Shown here one piece after another: positions 28,497-38,843 of a stretch of 64,000 nt of DNA. The notes beneath the pieces are model-generated. The model did not search any database. It saw nothing but the letters and a program-made list of their open reading frames with translations, and was not told where the DNA came from. Every line of letters begins with the position of its first letter. The stretch's first letter is position 1. This stretch comes from Robinsoniella peoriensis (lineage in GTDB: Bacteria > Bacillota > Clostridia > Lachnospirales > Lachnospiraceae), in assembly GCF_042680125.1 (NCBI RefSeq), contig NZ_JBHTNY010000030.1. One strand, written 5' to 3'. Both the position numbers and the translations under genes were made by a program.

Positions 28497-28847
28497 AAGA
28501 TTATCCCTCTCTTTATAATAGTTTTCCAGATAGATACAACACAGAGTTTATATTTATCTTATTTAAATAATATCACTCTCTTATTATATATGATACGGAG
28601 TATTTTATGATTTTTGTTTGAATTTTTATCAGAATATGTTATTTTTTATGTTTTCAAATGATTTCCTGACTATTTCTAAGACGAAAGAAAATATATTAGA
28701 GGTGGGAAAATGAAACTCAATTATTATCATTATAACCTACTTGAAAAGATTATGTATTTATAAAAATCACTCATCTTTGTACACTTTTATGATTTGTTTT
28801 GAATCTCTTCGATGCTGAATTGAAGGAAAATTACCAGGCACAAAAGT
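28497..28847. other. Intergenic region before the GH51 gene
   Basis: About 350 bases of AT-rich DNA. A TATTATAAAG segment near 28515 could be the -10 of the GH51 promoter, without a clear -35. On the plus strand, ATG at 28710 behind GAGGTGGG opens a 17-codon frame (MKLNYYHYNLLEKIMYL), perhaps the front of a lost gene. Nothing else is recognisable. Confidence 0.35.
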
Positions 28848-28891
28848 AGTCGGGCAGTGATAACACCTCACCGTGCTAAATCTACCCGACT
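28848..28891 (-). terminator. Terminator after the esterase gene
   Basis: Read on the minus strand, AGTCGGGTAG pairs with CTGCCCGACT (one G-T pair), with a small inner GTGA/TCAC hairpin, and is followed by ACTTTTG. It closes the operon that begins with the binding-protein gene at 38812. Confidence 0.6.
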
Positions 28892-28918
28892 TCATGATAA
28901 TTATCATTTTACAGTTAT

Positions 28919-29755
28919 CTATTGTATTCCGACATTTCCACTGTTTACTCCACCGTTCTCCTTATCAAGAGGCAGCCAGTCCAGGACTTTTTTAATATAC
29001 CGATTCCAAAAATCCCACTCATGGCCTCCCGGTCCCTCTTCATAACAGCAGGTAATTCCCTTTATTTTCAGAAACTCTGCAAATTCCTGATTCTTTGCCC
29101 GCAGAAAATCTTCCGTTCCACAGCACAGATACACTTCCGGTATATCAATTCCTGATGCTGCAGCCCGCTCTGCAAGTGCAAAGTAATCACCGTCACTGCC
29201 TTCTCGCTGCTCTTGCTCTCCAAATACTGTCCGGTAAAAATTCTTACCGAAAACCGTCTGTGCCAAATCCTGCTTATCATTACATATATCATCAAAAATA
29301 AGTGCACTTGACAATCCGGCTATCCTTCCAAATGTACTGTGGTATTTCAAACCATTGATAATTGCCCCATAGCCTCCCATCGACAGTCCGCCAATAAAAG
29401 TGTCCTCTCTTCTGGATGAGAGCGGAAATAATTCTCTCATTTTTTCCGGAAGTTCTCTTCCGATAAACTCTCCGAAACGTTCTCCATTTGCCTTGCAATC
29501 CACATAAAAATGATTCTCACCAGATGGCATAATCACTGCCAGATTCTTTTCTTCCGCCCAACGCTGTATACAGGTTCCGCTGATCCAGTCTGTATAACTC
29601 CCAAAAATACCATGGAGCAGATATAAAGTCTGAAAAGGCTTTTTCTCCCCTGGCGCCTCTCCGGGCATATAGATCTTATCAAAGGGTATAACTGCATTAA
29701 TCGTTACCGTCCGCATCAGACATTGTGACATAAAATTTACTTGTATAAGTGCCAT
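28919..29755 (-). CDS. Esterase of the alpha/beta hydrolase fold (EstA/CE1-like)
   Basis: Predicted cytoplasmic carboxylesterase of 278 residues. The oxyanion region LYLLHGIFGSYTDW is followed by the nucleophile elbow GLSMGGYGA (Ser about 133), a later acidic residue in CCGTEDFL, and the catalytic His in GPGGHEWDFW. Family members cleave acetyl or feruloyl groups from plant glycans or simple esters. Its place as last gene behind GH106 and GH115 suggests it removes acetyl or hydroxycinnamoyl groups from imported oligosaccharides. AGGAGG precedes the ATG at 29755; the gap to the GH115 gene is 63 bases. Confidence 0.85.
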   Translation of the reverse strand: MALIQVNFMSQCLMRTVTINAVIPFDKIYMPGEAPGEKKPFQTLYLLHGIFGSYTDWISGTCIQRWAEEKNLAVIMPSGENHFYVDCKANGERFGEFIGRELPEKMRELFPLSSRREDTFIGGLSMGGYGAIINGLKYHSTFGRIAGLSSALIFDDICNDKQDLAQTVFGKNFYRTVFGEQEQREGSDGDYFALAERAAASGIDIPEVYLCCGTEDFLRAKNQEFAEFLKIKGITCCYEEGPGGHEWDFWNRYIKKVLDWLPLDKENGGVNSGNVGIQ

Positions 29756-29818
29756 ACTTCATCCTCCTATTAAACAATACAACTTTTCCGGGACTTACCT
29801 GAAATACAAAGTATTACA

Positions 29819-31828
29819 TTATCCCCATTTTTCCTGCATCAACCCGTATATTTCCTCATTCTGCATATGATTTTCCATATTTGTAACAAGGCATACGCGC
29901 CTGTCCGATTCCGGATATAAAAATTCTCTTTGCCATTGATAAAAATGCGGCCCATCACCAAGATTTCTCAAATGGCTCATGAGCATATCCAGCACCCAGG
30001 CAGTTTGTTTCATATCAGTCAGACAGTCATTCGCATAAAATCCATTCCATTTACCACTTTCCGTATTTCGCATACTGTCATTCGCCATATGGTAACTGTC
30101 CCTTGCCTTCCCCGTCAGATAAAAAGCCTTTGCATAGTTTCCTTTCTCCGACTCGGAAAATGCCTGGCAGACATTTACTCCCCCCTCATAACAATAAAAA
30201 TAAATCTCAGCCTGTAAAAGAATAGAATGTTCAAAGAATGTTCTGGCATGTCCCGACAGCTTCATACGCGTGACCTGGCATTTTTCCAGATATTCCCCAT
30301 AAGAAATCCTTGCTTTTTTACACAGTCTTTCATACCAGTTCATCTGTTGTTGCAGGGAATCTGCTTTTACTGCCCATCTAAGTTCATCCACGGGATTTCC
30401 GGTGTTTTTCATCCATTGGCTTACAAGCATACGGGTTGTGTAATTGGCGAATTGCTCTCCCGCATGTTCATCCTCCTGATCTCCGTATGGCAGGGCATAT
30501 TCTGCATACTCCCGGATACGTTCTTCGATTTCCAAATTTTCTGCTGACTGACAGTAATATTTTTTCACATATTCATGCCGGTGATCAGCAGCCTCTGTTT
30601 TTCCGTACTTCCACATAGCAGCCAGAAAATCCAGCACATATGTATGAGGTTTCACATTCGAGCAATTAATAATCCAGTAATCATCCACACCACGGTCCAA
30701 AGCCTGCTGAAGTTCTTTTTTTACAAATTCCATGGAATTCACAAACATTGTCATATGATTTGCTGCCTGCAGATCGTAAAAAGATGCATGATAATAGATT
30801 CCATGGCATCCTGTCAGCTTTCCCGGATTATCCGGTAAAGCCATTATACGCGGGTTATGATTATTCTGACGTCTGGATACCATTTTTCCATAGCCGTTAT
30901 CAGCCCAGATTTTAATCACGTCTGTTGGCATATTCATAAAACCTTTCTGATAAAGTTCCATGGTTTCTCCATAGAGATTTGTACAACACAATGCTTTTGG
31001 ATCTTCCGCCCTGACCAGATCGTACTGCAAACGAATTAAAGAACTGATTAAAGCCCCCCGTTCTGCTTCTGTTACATACCTGGAATCATGCTCCCAGAAC
31101 GGGCAGTCCCCCTGACCTCGAAAGCCAAGATTCCACACGACTTTCTGCCCTCTCTGATTTTCTATTGCTTCCTTCCAAAGCCCCTGAAACAATTCCGGAT
31201 ACTCATCATAGGATGGATTCAGATTTGGATAACGTCTTGCAAACATTTCTGCACCCAGCGGCTCTGCATGATGATGTGTAATGTAAAGCCCCATTTGAGA
31301 TGCCAGATGACAATAAATTCCAGAGTTTTTATCTGTTCCTGGTATTACCATATTTCCGCCAAGGCGAAGCAGTGCTTCGAATACCATTTCCCATGGCTTT
31401 GCTTTATCCCGGTCAATCTGCCATCCCTGCAGCAAAACCTCATCATTGATGAACCACCCTCTCAGCTTCACCCGGAAAGGTTCTGAAGCATAAGCAAAAC
31501 CTTCTGCTATATTTATGAAAGGCTTCGGTTCCAAGCGCTGTTCATTCCAGAACCAGAAGTTTTCCACACCAAGGAAACGACGGCTGATCTCATAAATTCC
31601 ATAAACAAATCCAAGCGTATCTCCAGCCTGCAGTACCAGATTTCCTTCCTCTTCCTTTAAATAGAATTGTTCCTCTTCCATATGCCTTTCTGTCAGTATA
31701 ACCTCGCCTGACTGTTCATCAGAAGGGAGAAATACATCCAGTATATCTCTTTTGAGGTTATCAATGGCATGGTAAATAGCCGTATCCACCTTAGAACAGT
31801 TAATCTTTGTGTTTCTGTTGAAGAACAT
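29819..31828 (-). CDS. GH115 family alpha-glucuronidase-like enzyme
   Basis: Probable intracellular alpha-(4-O-methyl)-glucuronidase of 669 residues. The sequence follows the GH115 pattern: an N-terminal domain ending GFVYGIYEISRRFLGVENFWFWNE, then RGWFINDE, GGNMVIPGTDKNSG, HHHAEPLGAEMF and the catalytic-barrel segments WNLGFRGQGDCPFW and IWADNGYG. It is shorter than the roughly 900-residue bacterial forms that carry a C-terminal extra domain, so it seems to lack that module. No signal peptide is present. ATG at 31828 (behind AAGGAGAG) is preferred to 31864. It lies between GH106 and the esterase, pointing to glucuronate on the imported oligosaccharide. Confidence 0.88.
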   Translation of the reverse strand: MFFNRNTKINCSKVDTAIYHAIDNLKRDILDVFLPSDEQSGEVILTERHMEEEQFYLKEEEGNLVLQAGDTLGFVYGIYEISRRFLGVENFWFWNEQRLEPKPFINIAEGFAYASEPFRVKLRGWFINDEVLLQGWQIDRDKAKPWEMVFEALLRLGGNMVIPGTDKNSGIYCHLASQMGLYITHHHAEPLGAEMFARRYPNLNPSYDEYPELFQGLWKEAIENQRGQKVVWNLGFRGQGDCPFWEHDSRYVTEAERGALISSLIRLQYDLVRAEDPKALCCTNLYGETMELYQKGFMNMPTDVIKIWADNGYGKMVSRRQNNHNPRIMALPDNPGKLTGCHGIYYHASFYDLQAANHMTMFVNSMEFVKKELQQALDRGVDDYWIINCSNVKPHTYVLDFLAAMWKYGKTEAADHRHEYVKKYYCQSAENLEIEERIREYAEYALPYGDQEDEHAGEQFANYTTRMLVSQWMKNTGNPVDELRWAVKADSLQQQMNWYERLCKKARISYGEYLEKCQVTRMKLSGHARTFFEHSILLQAEIYFYCYEGGVNVCQAFSESEKGNYAKAFYLTGKARDSYHMANDSMRNTESGKWNGFYANDCLTDMKQTAWVLDMLMSHLRNLGDGPHFYQWQREFLYPESDRRVCLVTNMENHMQNEEIYGLMQEKWG

Positions 31829-31930
31829 TATCTCACTCTCCTTTATGATTCTTCCATAACTCAATTTATTTACGCTGTGATAGGTAATAAGAATATCTGT
31901 TTGTACCTGACCGGTTTTGCCAATTTATAC

Positions 31931-34900
31931 TCAAGCATGATTGGTTCTGATCACAGGCGCGCTTAATATTCCCATAGGCTTAAGCTGATACTCCTCTGCC
32001 CAGGAATTGCCTTCAGTTCTCCAGGAATCCGCACCAACCCATGCTAAATCATCGCCAATCAGATGTACCTGGCCAAATCCATTAAACCGGTGTCCCAGAC
32101 AAGTAATCTCCAGGGTATTTTTTCCAACAGGTACATCGGTAATCAAGATTTCATCAGGCAGAAATGCAATGTACCCCTTTTTTACTCCATTTAAAGATAC
32201 TCTGAGTGCCGCGCCAGCATAATATGGCACTCCCACGAGCATATCTTGTCCGCCGTTATCTACTTCCATTTTATAAGTAAGATTTCCTGTATAGAACGGA
32301 AATCCCTGTTCTCCATAATTTCCAAAGTATAATGTTTTCGGTTTCTTACACAATTTCTTTTCCGGTCCCATAACCTGTACGCCAAATTCTCCAAGTAGAT
32401 ACATCCACTCCAGATTTGAACGTTTTCCAAATTGCATGTGCAGTACCAGTTCATTTTCTCCGGCTTTTACATCCGTTAGGGGAATTGTCTGAATACATTC
32501 ATCTACATAGTAACCATCTGGATTCATGTCTATTTTATTTCCATTCAGCTCTCCTTGGGTATATGCAGCTTCTTCCAGTGCCAGACGGCACCCACTCACA
32601 GCTTCTTCTGAGAAAAACCGGAATTTCAGATGCAGTACATGATCTCTGATATCCGCTTCCTGATCCACATATGGCTGAGCTGCAAACTCGCTGCGCTTTT
32701 CATATCCCAGCTGTTCCCTTAAACGATTATCAATACTTAGCATGTCGGACTCTTCATGATATGTTCCATTATCTAACACATAATTACATCTGTCCAGCAA
32801 AAAGACATTCGGTTCCTCATTTTCATAACGTACAGGTTGCGCCGCTAAGACACAATTGCAAAATTTACTGTGATCCGAGTGTCTGCTATTAATATCTGTT
32901 CGAGGTGCCAAACCAGCGTAAAGATCTGTTTTTGTCATTGAGACCATTAAACTGTCATTGCCATACATATCATATGAAAATACCGTATTTCCATTTATAA
33001 TCCTGCTTTTCAAAACTTTCACTTCACCTGACACCGTATCGTATTCGCGAAGTGTCCATGTACCTGCAATTGAAATGGTAACCCGTTCAGCCTCATGCAA
33101 TGGACGGCGTTGCCAGTCATCCGTACGTCTGGCATCCATTCCCTTTGCTGCCTGCGCTAGAAACAACCAGCGCTGTTCTCCCTCCTCCCGCATCTGATGC
33201 AGATAGAAGGGCGCCTCTTCCCCACTTTCTCTTCTAATCTCTAACTGGCGATAAGGTTTCATCTCCTGCATAAGATGCACTTCTGACAATGAGATACATC
33301 TGCTTCCCGGAATTATGCTTTCCGGATGTTCCAATCGTTCTCCGTCTATAAAAGCTGGAATATCCCCCGCAAATATAACCTGTCCCCCATGTCTGGCAAA
33401 GTTCTGTAACCTTAAAAAAGTACTTTTTCTCAAATGCAGACAGGACGGAACCAGAATTACTTTATAGGACATCTTGCCTACCCGGAAATTTTTTTCCATA
33501 GAATCGGGTGCTATTTTTAATAACGATTCTTCCGATATATAATCAAAGTCAATTAATCCGGTCAGAAGCCATTTCGTAAGATTCTGAAAATCAGTTTCCA
33601 GCCCTTTCCGATCCAACGCATTCTGATCTCCTGGTCCCATATAACTCCACATTGTCTCAACAGGATGAATCACTCCTACCTCAATCACAGGTTTTCCTCT
33701 TGTTAAAATATAATTTACTCTGGAAAAATGATCCTCAATCAAATTGTAATCATCGAACCATGGTGACTGCCATCCGATTGCCGCAGGGTAATCTCTTTTT
33801 GATTCGCCAGCCATAGATGCCCATGCCAGGTGATGGGTTCTGGTTGTAACTCCAAGCGCTGCCTGCCAGTCCCCTCCCAGCTTATGCCCTTTAAAGTCGA
33901 AATCCCAATGCGTGACCCCGTAAAGTTCACTGATAACCCCCTCTCTGCCATATTGATGAGCGGAACTGGAAGCCTGTTTAACCGTGCTGAACTCTCTTCG
34001 GTCGCAGAGAATATCAATTCCGGGAAGATCCAGATTTCGATAAAACCGCATGACCTCTCCCTGACATCCCGCCTGTCCTTCCAGTGATTCCTCACTCAGA
34101 ACATGACCTGTCATGGCAATGCCATTTTCCTTACACCATCTTCCTATGGTATCACCATATGAAGAGACATACCTTTCACAGACATGATCATAGAAGTGAT
34201 ATCTGGCAGCTGGAAATACTTCTCCTTCCTCGTTCCATATAATCTGAGGAAGAACCTCAAATAAGTTCATACCTGCAGCCGCTGTAAAACTCTCGGCCAG
34301 ATCGTCGGTATAAGGCAGAATGATATCTTCTTCCCCATTGGCAAACCTGGGAAGCTGTACCTTAGGAAACCGTGGTTCATCCGTAAAAATAGCCGGGATA
34401 CTCTTTCCAAAATCCTCTCCTACTGCCCTCTTATATTTTTCATGGGTGGTCTCTATAAAGTAACCTACTGCCTCTGGGTTTAATACATCCAGATAAGTCT
34501 GATTATTTTTTCTGGAAGTCTCTTCTTCTACTTTCATATAAAGATACCAGCGTTTGCCCTCAATCTCTTCTTCATCTGCTACTATACGGGATTTTTTCAG
34601 ATATCCCCGTTCCAGGCAGATATCATACTGCTTTAAGAAGCACCCTTTTACTTTTTGGTTTTTGTCCTGTTTATCCTGCAGATGATCTATTGACTTCTCC
34701 ATACCCTCTATGGGTTTCCTGGTCAGTACCGCATATCTTGAACGGTATTTGATCTTCTTTGTTACCTGTCCGCCAGCGCTTCCGGAAGGATACCTGTCTT
34801 CATCATAGAGCCAGCACAACATTCCATTTTCTTTTGCCTTCTTATTGCAATAACGTATCAGTTCCATGAATTCATCGCTGAGATATTCATTTTTCAGCCC

Positions 34901-35080
34901 GATCCGGACATGTATATGAAATCCCCCCATTCCCATCTGTTTAAAATAGTGGATTTGTTTTTCAATGATTTCTTTTGTCATATAGCAGTTCCAGGACCAA
35001 AATGGAGCACCACGATATGCTTTTGCAGGATTCCTAAATAGTTCTTCTTTAAATACTTCATTTTTTTCAGTATATATCAT
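31931..35080 (-). CDS. GH106-like alpha-L-rhamnosidase
   Basis: Large (1,049 residues) predicted cytoplasmic glycosidase. The N-terminus matches GH106: PFWSWN (about 26-31), MGGFHIHVRIGLKNEYLSDEFM (split motif about 51-72), CWLYDEDRYPSG (about 89-100), and TDEPRF near residue 233, with C-terminal beta-sandwich domains reminiscent of GH2. GH106 enzymes remove alpha-L-rhamnose from rhamnogalacturonan, arabinogalactan-type glycans or glycosides. The ATG at 35080 has AAGGATGG ahead and begins nine bases after the permease stop. With GH115 next door, a terminal rhamnose-glucuronate unit, as found on arabinogalactan side chains, is an attractive but unproven target. Confidence 0.88.
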   Translation of the reverse strand: MIYTEKNEVFKEELFRNPAKAYRGAPFWSWNCYMTKEIIEKQIHYFKQMGMGGFHIHVRIGLKNEYLSDEFMELIRYCNKKAKENGMLCWLYDEDRYPSGSAGGQVTKKIKYRSRYAVLTRKPIEGMEKSIDHLQDKQDKNQKVKGCFLKQYDICLERGYLKKSRIVADEEEIEGKRWYLYMKVEEETSRKNNQTYLDVLNPEAVGYFIETTHEKYKRAVGEDFGKSIPAIFTDEPRFPKVQLPRFANGEEDIILPYTDDLAESFTAAAGMNLFEVLPQIIWNEEGEVFPAARYHFYDHVCERYVSSYGDTIGRWCKENGIAMTGHVLSEESLEGQAGCQGEVMRFYRNLDLPGIDILCDRREFSTVKQASSSAHQYGREGVISELYGVTHWDFDFKGHKLGGDWQAALGVTTRTHHLAWASMAGESKRDYPAAIGWQSPWFDDYNLIEDHFSRVNYILTRGKPVIEVGVIHPVETMWSYMGPGDQNALDRKGLETDFQNLTKWLLTGLIDFDYISEESLLKIAPDSMEKNFRVGKMSYKVILVPSCLHLRKSTFLRLQNFARHGGQVIFAGDIPAFIDGERLEHPESIIPGSRCISLSEVHLMQEMKPYRQLEIRRESGEEAPFYLHQMREEGEQRWLFLAQAAKGMDARRTDDWQRRPLHEAERVTISIAGTWTLREYDTVSGEVKVLKSRIINGNTVFSYDMYGNDSLMVSMTKTDLYAGLAPRTDINSRHSDHSKFCNCVLAAQPVRYENEEPNVFLLDRCNYVLDNGTYHEESDMLSIDNRLREQLGYEKRSEFAAQPYVDQEADIRDHVLHLKFRFFSEEAVSGCRLALEEAAYTQGELNGNKIDMNPDGYYVDECIQTIPLTDVKAGENELVLHMQFGKRSNLEWMYLLGEFGVQVMGPEKKLCKKPKTLYFGNYGEQGFPFYTGNLTYKMEVDNGGQDMLVGVPYYAGAALRVSLNGVKKGYIAFLPDEILITDVPVGKNTLEITCLGHRFNGFGQVHLIGDDLAWVGADSWRTEGNSWAEEYQLKPMGILSAPVIRTNHA

Positions 35081-35089
35081 AAGCCATCC

Positions 35090-35983
35090 TTAACCTTTCA
35101 CACTACCCAATGTTAATCCTGTTGTAAAATATTTCTGCAGCCATGGATAAATCAGCATCAGTGGAATAATAGAAATAAATATCTGCGCTGCCTGCATATT
35201 TGTATCATTGATTTGGGTCAATTCCATAATTGACTGCAGATCAGTGGTATTTAATGCTTCTGTTGTGGACACTACCAATGTCTGCAGATAAGACTGCAGG
35301 GGATAATGTTGTGTATAGTTTGAATAGATCAATCCGTCAAACCAGGAGTTCCAGTGTGTGATCAGGCTAAATAAAGTAATTGTAGCAATCGATGGTTTTG
35401 ACAAAGGTAAAAATATTTTTGTTAAAATCTGTAGTTGATCTGCACCATCCAAGCGTGCGGATTCCTCCAGTTCCACCGGTATCCCCCGGAAAAAATTCAT
35501 CAGGATAATACAGGAAAACACCGGAACGGCACCCGGAAGTATTAATGACCAGACCGTATCGATCAATCCTGTTTTCGCAACAATAAAATATGTAGGCATC
35601 AATCCACCGCTGAAAAGCATAACTGTCAGCATAAATGCCACATAATATTTCCTGGCTGCAAAAATTTTATCTGATTTAGATAAAGGATAGGCCACCAGAA
35701 TAATCATTATTACATTTAATGGTACACCCAGCAATACTCTTGCAAATACTACACTAACAGAAGTCCAGAAGTCTTTATTTTTCATAACATATTCATAAGC
35801 TTTTAATGTAAAATCAACCGGAAACAAACTCACTTTGTTTTCAATAATGGCCTGCGAAGAGCTAAAAGAATACGCCAATAAATTTAACAGTGGTACTATA
35901 CAGCTGATAACTATGGCAATGATCGCCAGATAATTAATACATTCAAAAATAATTCTGCCTTTAGATTTTTTCATTTTATTCAT
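35090..35983 (-). CDS. LplC-type ABC sugar permease
   Basis: Inner-membrane permease of an LplABC-like carbohydrate importer. It has six hydrophobic segments and an EAA-type loop (ELEESARLDGADQLQI near residue 185) typical of the LplC/YtcP branch. Length 297 residues is normal. AGGAGG lies five bases before ATG 35983. The preceding permease stop is nine bases upstream, so translation is tightly linked. As in most such systems no ATPase gene is next to it. Confidence 0.93.
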   Translation of the reverse strand: MNKMKKSKGRIIFECINYLAIIAIVISCIVPLLNLLAYSFSSSQAIIENKVSLFPVDFTLKAYEYVMKNKDFWTSVSVVFARVLLGVPLNVIMIILVAYPLSKSDKIFAARKYYVAFMLTVMLFSGGLMPTYFIVAKTGLIDTVWSLILPGAVPVFSCIILMNFFRGIPVELEESARLDGADQLQILTKIFLPLSKPSIATITLFSLITHWNSWFDGLIYSNYTQHYPLQSYLQTLVVSTTEALNTTDLQSIMELTQINDTNMQAAQIFISIIPLMLIYPWLQKYFTTGLTLGSVKG

Positions 35984-35992
35984 TTGCGCCTC

Positions 35993-36910
35993 CTACCATA
36001 CCTTATAACCGGCATACTTATCAGCCATCTTGTATCCTGCCAAAACAAGAATACAGGATACTATGGATCGCAGCAGCCCTACTGCGGCTGATAAAGAATA
36101 CTGTTTATTAATAAGTCCCAATCGATATACCAATGTATCAATAATATCTCCTGACTGATATACCGCCGGACTATACAGGTTGAAAATCTGATCAAACCCT
36201 GCATTTAAAATATTTCCGATGGACAAAATCGTCATCAAAGCAATAAAGGGTGCAATACCAGGAAGTGTGATATGCATCGTCTGTCTCCAGCGTCCTGCAC
36301 CATCTACCGAAGCCGCTTCATACAAAGAAGGATCAATTCCTGTCAATGCAGCCAGGTAAATTATTGTGTTGTATCCAAAATTCTTCCAGATATCACTAAC
36401 AATTATAGTCTGCCGGAAGGTGTCATTTGTACCCAGAAAGTATACAGGTTCATCAACCAATCCGATATTCATTAATAATGTATTTAAAAAACCGGGATTA
36501 GAAGCGGCACTTCCCGGCGAAAGAAATTTAATTAAAATTCCAGCGAGAATAACCCATGACAGGAAATATGGAAGGTAGGTTATCGTCTGTACTGTACGCT
36601 TAAACCATTTCACTCTTATTTCATTCAGCATTAAAGCACAGGTTACCGGTACTACCAGATTCCCTATAATTTTCCACACGGCAATAATCAGTGTATTGTA
36701 TAATGCAGGTAATGTATCCGGCAATATGAATAAATTTTTGAAATTTTGAAATCCCACAAATTCAGACCCGAAAAATCCTTTCCCTGGCTGGAAATTTTGA
36801 AAAGCCATCAGAATACCAGCCGGAATTGGCAATATGTGATATATAAATAAAAAAATAACCGGCAGCAACAACATTCCATGGAAAAACATATTATCTTTTT
36901 TAATCTTCAT
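35993..36910 (-). CDS. LplB-type ABC sugar permease
   Basis: Partner permease of 305 residues with six hydrophobic segments, the LplB-type N-terminal motif PAGILMAFQNFQPGKGFFGSEFVG (split) and an EAA loop (YEAASVDGAGRWRQ near 205). AAAGGAGA precedes the ATG at 36910. It follows the binding-protein gene after a 168-base gap that contains a small hairpin (GGTCA-AAAG-TGACC-like, near 37010-37025), a common way to make more binding protein than permease. Confidence 0.93.
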   Translation of the reverse strand: MKIKKDNMFFHGMLLLPVIFLFIYHILPIPAGILMAFQNFQPGKGFFGSEFVGFQNFKNLFILPDTLPALYNTLIIAVWKIIGNLVVPVTCALMLNEIRVKWFKRTVQTITYLPYFLSWVILAGILIKFLSPGSAASNPGFLNTLLMNIGLVDEPVYFLGTNDTFRQTIIVSDIWKNFGYNTIIYLAALTGIDPSLYEAASVDGAGRWRQTMHITLPGIAPFIALMTILSIGNILNAGFDQIFNLYSPAVYQSGDIIDTLVYRLGLINKQYSLSAAVGLLRSIVSCILVLAGYKMADKYAGYKVW

Positions 36911-37078
36911 AAATATCTCCTTTATAAAACTCTACTGCCTTTTTGCCTAAAAAAGCGTAAAAAAACAGAGTAGTTGGAAGATAAAGCGTTTGGCCGTTGC
37001 AGTCATCACCGTCACTTTTGACCAATTGCTTTCTCCCTCCTTCCACTCTTTTCACCATCTATCCTAAATCTTTTCTTT

Positions 37079-38812
37079 CTATTTGTTTTCGTCTACCCAT
37101 GCCTGTGCATCATTGATTACATCCTGACCGCCCATAGTATACCAAGTCTTTAAGAAAGAATCGTAACTGTCTGCATCTTCTCCGGTAATCACTTTTACTA
37201 TTGTTTCTACTGTCATTTTTTTCAATGTAGAAGATGCATCTGCCATCTTATCTGTAGGGGATGCATTATAAGCAGACTCTACAAAACGATCTCCCTGAAT
37301 CATTTTATCCAAAGCTGCATAAGAACCCTGCGTATCTCCAAATACTGAATATTTTCCCAGTCCTGCGGTAAGTGCAGCATCTTCCGGATCAAATTTCCCA
37401 GATTCAACCGCATCCAGATAATTTTTCATATTTGTATAATCTTTCATCTGTTCCGTGTTTAAGTCACTGGTATCTCCGCTTTCCAGCGCTACAGATTCTT
37501 TTTTATAGTTGGTATAATTTTTCATTGGTGACAATGTAAATGTAAGTGCAGATTTCCAACCAGTATAATTTTCAGCATCCCCGTAATAGCGGTAATACTC
37601 ATCATCATCCTTGGGATAGCACAATTTCTGTACACTGAGATTCATAAGTTTTATCAGTACTTCCGGATTTTCACACTGGCTGCTGACGCAGAAAACACTT
37701 TCCATAGCCGTACTTAACAACGTCTGGCTGCCCCCTTGGTTCAATCCATCCGGAACGGGTGCAGATGTAATATGAGCATTCACATCTGTTTTCACAGCGT
37801 TTGCTGCCGGAACCATTCCTGCCCACATAGGTCCAAACCAGATACCACAACGGCCTGAGCCTGCTTCTTCAAAGATACTGTCACCATCCATGGTAATAAA
37901 ATCCTTTGCCAGTGATCCGTCTGCATATAAATCTTTCAGCAGCTTTAGGCCTTCCTTCATGCCCTCTGCATTAGTTCCTCCCCATGTTACCTTTCCATCA
38001 TCTCCTTGGATAAATGCCATACCGTCACTTCCCGGGTAAGCACCATACGCATAGAAAATTGCATTTGCATCTCCCACTGAATTGCTCAACACATTCGTTC
38101 CGTCAATTGCCAATCCGTAAGTATCATCTTTTCCATTTCCATCAGGGTCATTATGGGTAAATGCTTTGGCAACTTCTTTAAACTCATCCATTGTAGACGG
38201 CATCTTCAGTCCTAAATTGTCCAGCCAGTCCTGTCTGATAAACATCAGCGGTACCAGATCATAGCCATTACCCATTCTTGGGAGTCCATAAATTTTACCA
38301 TCCACAGTTACACTTTTCATGGATAAACCACCGTCTGCATTTAAATACTCTTTTAATTCATCACTTGCATACAGTTCAAAAATATCTGTAATATCTGCAA
38401 TAACTCCATTTTTCGCATAACTAACATAATCGTTCGCCTTTGCTTCAATAATATCCGGATAATTTCCTGACATAATCGCTGTTGAAAGCTTTGTTTCTCC
38501 CTGCGCTTCATCAACATCATATAATATTTCCGGAATAATATTGTTGTCCCGATACAAATCCATCCACTGATTTTTTTCAGCTGATTCACTTCCATACCAT
38601 TTAAAATCTGAAGTTCTTTTCAATCCTACTTTGATATTGACTTCTGAATCAAATCCATAGAGATTTTTTTCTCCGCTGTTTTCTGTCTCTTTTTTTGATT
38701 CTGACTCCACGCTCTGCGTATTACTCTTTTCACCTTCAGTACCATTCTGGCACCCAGACATTGATAACACCAGGACCGCTGCCAGAAGCACAGCTACTGC
38801 TCTTTTCTTCAT
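37079..38812 (-). CDS. Large solute-binding lipoprotein, LplA/LipO type
   Basis: Extracellular binding protein of 577 residues, longer than the usual 430-residue CUT1 binders and typical for LplBC partners. The signal peptide ends in the lipobox MSGC with Cys about 21, followed by a Ser/Glu/Lys linker. A calcium-site-like segment, DPDGNGKDD, occurs near residue 210. AGGAGG precedes the ATG at 38812. It is the first gene of the operon with LplB/LplC, GH106, GH115 and the esterase, and it is preceded by the 57-bp promoter element shared with the GH2 gene. It likely binds oligosaccharides released by the secreted GH43/GH51 enzymes. Confidence 0.92.
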   Translation of the reverse strand: MKKRAVAVLLAAVLVLSMSGCQNGTEGEKSNTQSVESESKKETENSGEKNLYGFDSEVNIKVGLKRTSDFKWYGSESAEKNQWMDLYRDNNIIPEILYDVDEAQGETKLSTAIMSGNYPDIIEAKANDYVSYAKNGVIADITDIFELYASDELKEYLNADGGLSMKSVTVDGKIYGLPRMGNGYDLVPLMFIRQDWLDNLGLKMPSTMDEFKEVAKAFTHNDPDGNGKDDTYGLAIDGTNVLSNSVGDANAIFYAYGAYPGSDGMAFIQGDDGKVTWGGTNAEGMKEGLKLLKDLYADGSLAKDFITMDGDSIFEEAGSGRCGIWFGPMWAGMVPAANAVKTDVNAHITSAPVPDGLNQGGSQTLLSTAMESVFCVSSQCENPEVLIKLMNLSVQKLCYPKDDDEYYRYYGDAENYTGWKSALTFTLSPMKNYTNYKKESVALESGDTSDLNTEQMKDYTNMKNYLDAVESGKFDPEDAALTAGLGKYSVFGDTQGSYAALDKMIQGDRFVESAYNASPTDKMADASSTLKKMTVETIVKVITGEDADSYDSFLKTWYTMGGQDVINDAQAWVDENK

Positions 38813-38843
38813 GTGTTCCTTCCTCCTTGTTTTTCATAACTTT

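Noticed and set aside
36911..37078. Gap between binding-protein and LplB genes as a possible full terminator or second promoter
   Set aside because: Only a small hairpin without a proper T tract and no convincing promoter are visible. I mention it under the LplB gene as a possible processing hairpin.
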